Part shown: one piece after another, positions 5,981-9,935 of the stretch
Layout: the number at the start of each line of letters is the position of its first letter
Numbering within the stretch: position 1 is the first letter of the stretch
Assembly (NCBI GenBank): GCA_003566875.1
Contig: PXBQ01000290.1
Location: forward strand, 1 to 9,935
Length of the DNA stretch: 9,935 nt
Direction: 5' to 3'
Source of the DNA: Spirochaetaceae bacterium
GTDB lineage: Bacteria > Spirochaetota > Spirochaetia > DSM-27196 > PXBQ01
The notes under the pieces: model-generated
What the model saw: only the letters and a program-made list of their open reading frames with translations
Told to the model about the DNA's origin: nothing
Databases searched by the model: none
Program-made: the position numbers and the translations under genes

Positions 5981-7093
5981 ATGAAGGGTGATTCCTCCGC
6001 CCGTAAAGGCTCGACGTTCCTGAGTGTTCCGGTCGTGGCGATTGGGCGTATAGCCGCGTCTGTGTTCGTTCCGATCGTCGCTTTTGTCGTGCTATGGGCT
6101 GGGTTTATTTTTCTCCGCGACAGCGAAGCGTCGCGGGGCGTTATCGGGATCGTTGCGGTCGTTTGGGGAGTAGGGGGTGTCATCGGGCTTTTCGTGATCG
6201 CCAACTGGCTCGTCGAGAAGCTACCCGTGTTATGGCGAACGCGCATTCAGCCTTTTGTCTTTGTGGGACCGGCTCTCGTGATCCTGGGCTGGTACCTTTT
6301 TCTCCCGACCGTGCGGACGCTCTACTTGAGTTTCTTCGACGCTCGCGGGCAAGAGTTCGTCGGTCTCGCGAACTATATCTACGCGTTCACGAACAGCGCG
6401 ATGATCGAGTCGTTCGTGAACAATCTGCAGTGGATCGTGATCGGTACCGGCGGCAGCGTCGGCTTTGGGTTGTTGATCGCGCTGCTCGCGGACAGGTCGC
6501 GGTACGAACGGGTCTTCAAAGCGATTATCTTCATGCCGATGGCGATCTCGTTCGTCGGCGCGGGCGTGATCTGGAGGTTTGTGTACGCGTTTCGGCCCGC
6601 CGGTGAGGCTCAGATCGGTATCCTTAACGCTGTCACGACGGCGCTCGGCGCGTCGCCGCAGGCGTGGCTGACCATTCGCCCGTGGAACACTTTCTTCCTC
6701 ATCGTCATTTTGATCTGGTTGCAGACCGGCTACGCGATGGTGTTGATCTCCTCCGCGATCAAAGGCGTCCCGAGTCAGCTGATTGAGGCCGGGCGTATCG
6801 ACGGCGCGAGCGAGTTCCGGGTGATCCGGAGCATCGTGATACCGCACATCATGAGCACGATAGTGACGGTAGCGACGACGATTTTGATCCTCTCGCTCAA
6901 GATTTTCGATATCGTGTTCACGATGACAAACGGTCTGTACGGGACCGAAGTGATGGCGAGCCTGCAGTACAAGCAGATGTTCCGCTTCTTCCACTACGGC
7001 CGCGGATCGTCTATCGCAATCGTGCTTCTCATCGCGGTCATCCCGGTCATGTGGTACAACCTGAAGCGATTTACCGAACGGGAGGCGTTCTGA
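5981..7093 (+). CDS. aglF: Alpha-glucoside ABC transporter permease, AglF family (MalF-like)
   Basis: A 370-residue inner-membrane permease of the binding-protein-dependent sugar type. About eight hydrophobic segments are visible: roughly 25-45, 55-77, 89-109, 150-170, 180-202, 237-257, 290-312 and 342-359, so two extra N-terminal helices precede the six-helix core. The ATPase-contact EAA loop is IEAGRIDGASEFRVIRSIVIP (268-288). It forms the channel with AglG. The ATG at 5981 is preceded by GGGAGG five bases upstream; an in-frame GTG at 5942 falls inside the intercistronic hairpin and is rejected. The TGA overlaps the aglG ATG by one base, indicating coupling. No ATPase gene follows, so a shared MsmX/UgpC-type ATPase from elsewhere is presumed. 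Confidence 0.9.
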   Translation: MKGDSSARKGSTFLSVPVVAIGRIAASVFVPIVAFVVLWAGFIFLRDSEASRGVIGIVAVVWGVGGVIGLFVIANWLVEKLPVLWRTRIQPFVFVGPALVILGWYLFLPTVRTLYLSFFDARGQEFVGLANYIYAFTNSAMIESFVNNLQWIVIGTGGSVGFGLLIALLADRSRYERVFKAIIFMPMAISFVGAGVIWRFVYAFRPAGEAQIGILNAVTTALGASPQAWLTIRPWNTFFLIVILIWLQTGYAMVLISSAIKGVPSQLIEAGRIDGASEFRVIRSIVIPHIMSTIVTVATTILILSLKIFDIVFTMTNGLYGTEVMASLQYKQMFRFFHYGRGSSIAIVLLIAVIPVMWYNLKRFTEREAF

Positions 7094-8004
7094 TGCCCGC
7101 CGAGACAAAAAAAGCCAAAAAGCTGTACGAAGCGGTGTTCGTGAACTCGCTTCTGATTCTGATCACTATAGCGTGGATCATGCCGGCGCTCGGGTTGTTC
7201 GTGACGTCGTTCCGACCGCGCGACGACATTTTCGCGTCAGGCTGGTGGACCGCCGGATCGCAGATAGAGCGTTTCACGCTCGACAACTACCGTCAGGTTC
7301 TCGGTGGGCGTGACTTCACGTTTGTCGGCGCCGACGGTGAGACCGTCCGTGCGAGCGGTGACAACCTGTCGCGCGCGTTCCAAAACAGCCTCACGGTCAC
7401 GATCCCGGCCGTCATCATCCCGATTTTCATCGCCGCCGCGGCGGCGTACGGCTTCGCGTGGTTGAACTTCGCGGGACGGAAAATCTTCTTCACGATCGTC
7501 GTCGCGCTTCTCGTCGTGCCGCTTCAGATCGCGCTGATTCCGATCCTCCAGGACTATCAGGCGCTGGGGTTGACCGGGACGTACCTGGCGATCTGGCTTG
7601 CGCACACGGGGTTTGGACTGCCTCTCGCGACGTATCTGCTGTACAACTACATCAGTACGATACCGAAGGACATCCTGGAGTCGGCGTTTCTCGACGGCGC
7701 GGGGCGTTTCACCGTCTTCATCCGGTTGATCCTTCCTCTTTCGGTCCCCGCGCTCGCGGCGTTCGCGATCTTCCAGTTCCTCTGGGTCTGGAACGATCTC
7801 TTGATCGCGCTCGTGTTCCTCGGCGCAAACGCCGACGTCGCGGTGCTCACGCAACGACTCCAGAGCATGGTCGGCTCGCGCGGCCAGGACTGGCACCTTC
7901 TGACGTCGGGAGCGTTCGTCTCGATGGTCATCCCGCTGATCGTGTTCTTCGCGCTCCAGCGGTTCTTCATCCGGGGCCTCATGTCGGGCTCGGTGAAGGG
8001 GTGA
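7093..8004 (+). CDS. aglG: Alpha-glucoside ABC transporter permease, AglG family (MalG-like)
   Basis: A 303-residue permease with six hydrophobic segments at about 17-37, 101-122, 133-152, 163-185, 218-240 and 274-293, plus a large external loop (about 40-98) after the first helix. The EAA loop is LESAFLDGAGRFTVFIRLILP (195-215), with the conserved glycine and the closing ILP. Family features such as WLAHTGFGLPLATYLLYNY and FQFLWVWNDLL are present. It pairs with AglF to carry sugar released by AglE. The ATG at 7093 overlaps the aglF TGA (TGATG) and has GGGAGG seven bases upstream; an earlier in-frame start at 7051 would overlap aglF and is rejected. It is the last gene of the operon, followed by a hairpin. 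Confidence 0.9.
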   Translation: MPAETKKAKKLYEAVFVNSLLILITIAWIMPALGLFVTSFRPRDDIFASGWWTAGSQIERFTLDNYRQVLGGRDFTFVGADGETVRASGDNLSRAFQNSLTVTIPAVIIPIFIAAAAAYGFAWLNFAGRKIFFTIVVALLVVPLQIALIPILQDYQALGLTGTYLAIWLAHTGFGLPLATYLLYNYISTIPKDILESAFLDGAGRFTVFIRLILPLSVPALAAFAIFQFLWVWNDLLIALVFLGANADVAVLTQRLQSMVGSRGQDWHLLTSGAFVSMVIPLIVFFALQRFFIRGLMSGSVKG

Positions 8005-8014
8005 CGCTTCGGCG

Positions 8015-8042
8015 GTTCTCATTTTTCCTTGAAAGTGAGAAC
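8015..8042 (+). terminator. Hairpin at the 3' end of the agl operon
   Basis: GTTCTCATTTTT (8015-8026) can pair with GAAAGTGAGAAC (8031-8042) around CCTT: twelve pairs with two G-U. It begins 11 bases after the aglG stop. It lacks a following T-run, so it is more likely a 3'-end protecting or leaky terminator structure than an efficient intrinsic terminator. Confidence 0.45.
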
Positions 8043-8063
8043 TGCTTGAACTGCTATTGATGC

Positions 8064-8092
8064 TTGCACGATATCGAGGAGTGTGATATGAT
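8064..8092 (+). promoter_or_regulatory. Strong promoter upstream of the ABC-F leader region
   Basis: TTGCAC (8064-8069) and TATGAT (8087-8092) are 17 bp apart, with TGA just before the -10 giving an extended -10. The predicted start is about 8099. The -10 overlaps a ribosome site plus ATG (GAGGAG 8076-8081, ATG 8088), so that ATG can be translated only on read-through mRNA from the agl operon. This is the last convincing promoter before the ABC-F gene. Confidence 0.6.
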
Positions 8093-8183
8093 CCGTTCCG
8101 TTATGGAAACACGCATGTACACCTTCAGAAAATCCGGACCGGCCCTTGCGACGGGAGAGGTGTGCCCGCGTGGTAAAACGTAA
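8088..8183 (+). CDS. Small ORF, possible leader peptide (31 codons, or 26 from ATG 8103)
   Basis: ATG 8088 has GAGGAG six bases upstream and opens a 31-codon frame ending in TAA at 8181-8183. Further in-frame ATGs occur at 8103 and 8115. The C-terminal part reads YTFRKSGPALATGEVCPRGKT, with Gly, Pro and one Cys. If the promoter at 8064-8092 is used, mRNA starts near 8099 and ATG 8103 becomes an almost leaderless start. The stop codon lies in the left arm of a hairpin (8179-8200), followed closely by an intrinsic terminator, as in ribosome-mediated attenuators. I do not recognise a family; it could also be the degraded N-terminus of a larger small protein. Role as a leader peptide is inference. 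Confidence 0.4.
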   Translation: MIRSVMETRMYTFRKSGPALATGEVCPRGKT

Positions 8184-8200
8184 CTGAAAACAGAGTTACG
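8179..8200 (+). other. Hairpin overlapping the small ORF stop codon
   Basis: CGTAACT (8179-8185) pairs with AGTTACG (8194-8200), seven perfect pairs around an 8-base loop. The TAA stop of the small ORF lies in the left arm, so a ribosome finishing or stalling there would open the stem. Confidence 0.5.
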
Positions 8201-8205
8201 ACTTT

Positions 8206-8242
8206 AGCCGCAGGCCCACCGGAGGGTTTGCGGCTTTTTTTT
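8206..8242 (+). terminator. Intrinsic terminator 1
   Basis: AGCCGCAGGCCC (8206-8217) pairs with GGGTTTGCGGCT (8224-8235), twelve continuous pairs with two G-U, loop ACCGGA, followed by eight T (8235-8242). This is a textbook Rho-independent terminator on the plus strand. It would release a transcript of about 140 nt from the promoter at 8064-8092. Confidence 0.88.
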
Positions 8243-8245
8243 GGC

Positions 8246-8290
8246 GCGGACGCGTGTTCGTCCGCCCAGAAACGCGCAGTCAGCTGCGTG
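8246..8290 (+). other. Two hairpins between the tandem terminators
   Basis: GCGGACG (8246-8252) pairs with CGTCCGC (8259-8265), seven perfect pairs. CGCGCAG (8273-8279) pairs with CTGCGTG (8284-8290), seven pairs with one G-U around TCAG. Together with the flanking terminators they make this stretch almost wholly base-paired. I see no reading frame and no promoter in it. Confidence 0.5.
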
Positions 8291-8332
8291 AAAAGAGCCG
8301 CGTGGAGTGTACTCCACCGGCTCTTTTTTTTT
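8291..8332 (+). terminator. Intrinsic terminator 2
   Basis: AAAAGAGCCG (8291-8300) pairs with CGGCTCTTTT starting at 8318, enclosing GTGGAGT/ACTCCAC (8302-8308 and 8311-8317); one C is bulged. Nine T follow (8324-8332, partly used in the stem). It is a very strong plus-strand terminator only about 50 bp after the first. On the other strand the T-run is only four, so it mainly acts rightward. Confidence 0.88.
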
Positions 8333-8352
8333 GTGCGCCCGGCAGGGCGCAC
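8333..8352 (+). other. Perfect 8-bp hairpin just before the 59-codon ORF
   Basis: GTGCGCCC (8333-8340) and GGGCGCAC (8345-8352) are exact complements around GGCA. It abuts terminator 2 and ends five bases before the TAGGAGGT ribosome site of the next ORF. It could affect ribosome access or protect the 5' end of a processed mRNA. Confidence 0.5.
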
Positions 8353-8369
8353 CGAGTAGGAGGTGCCCG

Positions 8370-8549
8370 ATGTTTATCGGAGCGATTATCGTTGTTGCCG
8401 GCACGAACGACTCGAAACACACCGATCGTTCGCGCGGCAGTGACAGAAAAGACGACAGGAGTCACGATCCGCGCGGCGGCCGTTCCGACGGTACCGCAGC
8501 GCGTCCCGTGGACTATCACAAGCGCGAAGAGAAGGCAGGTGAGAAATGA
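8370..8549 (+). CDS. Small hydrophilic protein (59 aa) translationally coupled to the ABC-F gene
   Basis: ATG 8370 has an excellent ribosome site, TAGGAGGT (8357-8364), six bases upstream after GGAGG. The frame ends in TGA at 8547-8549, overlapping the ABC-F ATG as ATGA, so translation of the two is probably coupled. The product begins with a short hydrophobic stretch (MFIGAIIVVAG). It then becomes low-complexity and strongly charged, rich in Asp, Arg, Ser, His and Gly (DSKHTDRSRGSDRKDDRSH), ending EEKAGEK. I recognise no family. It could be a true small protein, or a translated leader whose main job is to carry ribosomes to the ABC-F start. The ribosome site and overlap are the strongest support; composition is unusual for a folded protein. 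Confidence 0.55.
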   Translation: MFIGAIIVVAGTNDSKHTDRSRGSDRKDDRSHDPRGGRSDGTAARPVDYHKREEKAGEK

Positions 8550-9935
8550 GTATCGAGCTACACGGCGTGACAAAGAGGTACGGTGCTACCGTGATCCTGA
8601 ACGACGTTACTCTCAAGATTCACGAACGGGAGAAGGTCGGGGTGGTCGGGGTTAACGGCTCCGGCAAGACGACGCTCGCGCGCATCGTCGCGGGGCTCGA
8701 CCCCGAGTTTGACGGGATCTGCCGACACGGCCCGGGAATCCGCGTCGCGTACGTTCCGCAACACCTCGACGCGGCGCCCGACACGACGTGCCTCGCGTAC
8801 ATCATGGATGAAGTATCACGGCTGTACGACTCGGTGACCGCGTGCGAGGCGGAACTCTCGGGCCTCGACTCGTCGGACGCGGCGGCCGTCGACGCGGCGC
8901 TCCGGCGGTACCAGGCTGCGCGCGACGCGTACGACGCGGCCGGTGGCGACGAAGCCGAGGCGCGCGCGGTCGCAGCGCTCGACGCGGTCGGGCTTCCGGG
9001 GCGTGCCGTGTCGCCGGTCGGCGAGTTGTCGGGAGGCGAGCAGAACATACTCTCGCTCGCGAAGGCCGTCGCGCAGGAGCCCGACGTTCTGATCCTCGAC
9101 GAACCCGGCAACCATCTCGATTTCGACGGGCTTGATTGGCTCGAGCGATTCCTTGCCGCGTTCTCAGGAACGGTCGTGATCGTGTCGCACAACCGGTACC
9201 TGCTCGACCGCGTCACGACCGCGACGATCGAACTCGAGAGGCGCGCGGCGCGCCGCTACGACGGCAACTACTCCGCGTATCGCCTTGCGAAGCTCCGCGC
9301 CGCGACCGCTCAACAGGCCGACTACGCCGCCGATACGAAGAAGCTCGAGCGGCTCGAGGCCCTCGTCGCGAAGTTCGCCGAGATCGCGCGCACGCATGCG
9401 TCGAAAGAGTGGGGCCGTCGGCTCCGCGCGCGGCGGACGCAGCTCGAGCACGCGCGCGAGGCCGCGACCGAGAAACCCGAACTACCGTCGTCGCCGATCG
9501 CCGTGCAGTTCGGCGGCGCGTCGTCGAAGGCGGAGATCGCGATCGAGATTACCGGGTACTCGAAGGCATTCGGCGAGTTGGTACTGTTCGAGAACGCGTC
9601 GGTCCGGATCGCGTGCGGTGAGCGCGTCGCGATCGTCGGTGCGAACGGAAGCGGCAAGACGACGCTGCTGCGCGACATCGTCGAGAACGGCGCGTGGGAG
9701 AACCCGTTCCTACGCGTCGGGCCGAGTATGCGTATCGGGTACTGCGCGCAACACCAGGATATTTTTCGCGCCGACGCGACGATTCTCGACGAGATGATCC
9801 GGTTCGGCGTGAAGAACGCGACCGAGGCGATTCGCGTGCTCGGGCGGTACCTTTTTTCGTACGACGATCTCTCGTCGCGGGTCGGAACGCTCTCGGGAGG
9901 AGAGCGCAACAGGCTGCAGTTCGCGGTGTGCGAGC
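8546..9935 (+). CDS. ABC-F family ATPase (ribosome-associated, antibiotic-resistance or translation factor type), cut by window edge
   Basis: The frame is open to the right edge, giving 463 residues with two fused ATPase domains and no membrane helices, the mark of ABC-F proteins that bind the ribosomal E site. Domain 1: Walker A GVNGSGKTT (35-43), signature LSGGE (161-165), Walker B VLILDEP (181-187) with Glu186, H-switch His215. A charged arm insertion lies at about 90-150. The linker between domains (about 245-310, with KKLERLEALVAKF and WGRRLRARRTQLEHAREA) is a helical hairpin like the P-site tRNA-interaction motif. Domain 2: Walker A GANGSGKTT (365-373), signature LSGGERNRLQF (449-459); its Walker B is outside the window. 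The D-loop reads DEPGNHLD where the family usually has DEPTNHLD. It starts by ATGA overlap with the upstream small ORF. Whether it confers drug protection or is a housekeeping factor cannot be told. Confidence 0.9.
   Translation, partial: MSIELHGVTKRYGATVILNDVTLKIHEREKVGVVGVNGSGKTTLARIVAGLDPEFDGICRHGPGIRVAYVPQHLDAAPDTTCLAYIMDEVSRLYDSVTACEAELSGLDSSDAAAVDAALRRYQAARDAYDAAGGDEAEARAVAALDAVGLPGRAVSPVGELSGGEQNILSLAKAVAQEPDVLILDEPGNHLDFDGLDWLERFLAAFSGTVVIVSHNRYLLDRVTTATIELERRAARRYDGNYSAYRLAKLRAATAQQADYAADTKKLERLEALVAKFAEIARTHASKEWGRRLRARRTQLEHAREAATEKPELPSSPIAVQFGGASSKAEIAIEITGYSKAFGELVLFENASVRIACGERVAIVGANGSGKTTLLRDIVENGAWENPFLRVGPSMRIGYCAQHQDIFRADATILDEMIRFGVKNATEAIRVLGRYLFSYDDLSSRVGTLSGGERNRLQFAVCE

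Noticed and set aside
6230..8022. Long minus-strand frames opposite aglF and aglG (292 and 261 codons)
   Set aside because: They are extremely rich in Arg, Asp and Glu with no fold-like pattern and no ribosome sites, as expected for antisense shadows of GC-biased hydrophobic genes.
8093..8242. A known riboswitch or housekeeping RNA (SRP RNA, 6S, tmRNA, ZTP, fluoride, PreQ1)
   Set aside because: I looked for the conserved loop sequences of these classes and found none; the region is better described as a short ORF plus terminator.
8364..8392. Possible promoter with TATCGT at 8387-8392 upstream of ABC-F
   Set aside because: The -10 resembles that of the lacI promoter, but the -35 position reads TGCCCG, a poor match, and it lies inside the 59-codon ORF.
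9136..9909. Other-frame ORFs on both strands within the ABC-F gene
   Set aside because: Arg/Ser-rich shadows of a strongly coding frame that carries both Walker A motifs and signatures.
1..9935. CRISPR arrays, tRNA or rRNA genes, insertion sequences, attachment sites
   Set aside because: No regularly spaced repeats, cloverleaf sequences, transposase motifs or terminal repeats were seen.

Overview
The window (GC-rich, roughly 58-60% by eye) looks like a chromosomal segment of a spirochaete of the Spirochaeta group. The main clue is the sugar-binding protein leader, which ends ILAGGKKEAEPS, a style common in spirochaete ABC binding proteins. This assignment is an inference, not a proof.

Left part (1-1537): the 5' portion of a minus-strand six-helix membrane sensor-type protein runs off the left edge. 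A probable 64-codon gene sits directly upstream on the same strand; it reads like coding sequence but has no standard start codon. Immediately head-to-head is a plus-strand rhomboid-family intramembrane protease gene, apparently transcribed leaderless. Its 3' end overlaps the next convergent gene by 23 bp.

Middle left (1515-3304, minus strand): a two-gene unit, an EstA/esterase-D type alpha/beta hydrolase followed by a fructosamine-kinase-like (APH-fold) phosphotransferase. It diverges from a LacI-type regulator across a 204-bp intergenic region that holds promoters for both directions and a pair of palindromic operator-like sites.

Middle right (3509-8004, plus strand): lacI-type regulator, aglE, aglF and aglG form an alpha-glucoside-type carbohydrate ABC uptake operon. 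Strong hairpins lie before and after the binding-protein gene and at the operon end. No ATPase subunit and no glucosidase lie in the window, so the transporter must use an ATPase encoded elsewhere. The regulator has an atypical hinge helix, which fits the absence of a central CpG in its candidate operators.

Right part (8005-9935): a consensus-like promoter is followed by a 26-31 codon ORF, a hairpin over its stop codon, a textbook intrinsic terminator, two more hairpins, a second intrinsic terminator, another hairpin, then a strongly ribosome-bound 59-codon ORF. That ORF is ATGA-coupled to an ABC-F ribosome-protection-type ATPase gene running off the right edge. No other convincing promoter is visible for the ABC-F gene, so the layout looks like an attenuation-controlled (possibly antibiotic-sensing) leader. 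This is the most interesting part of the window.
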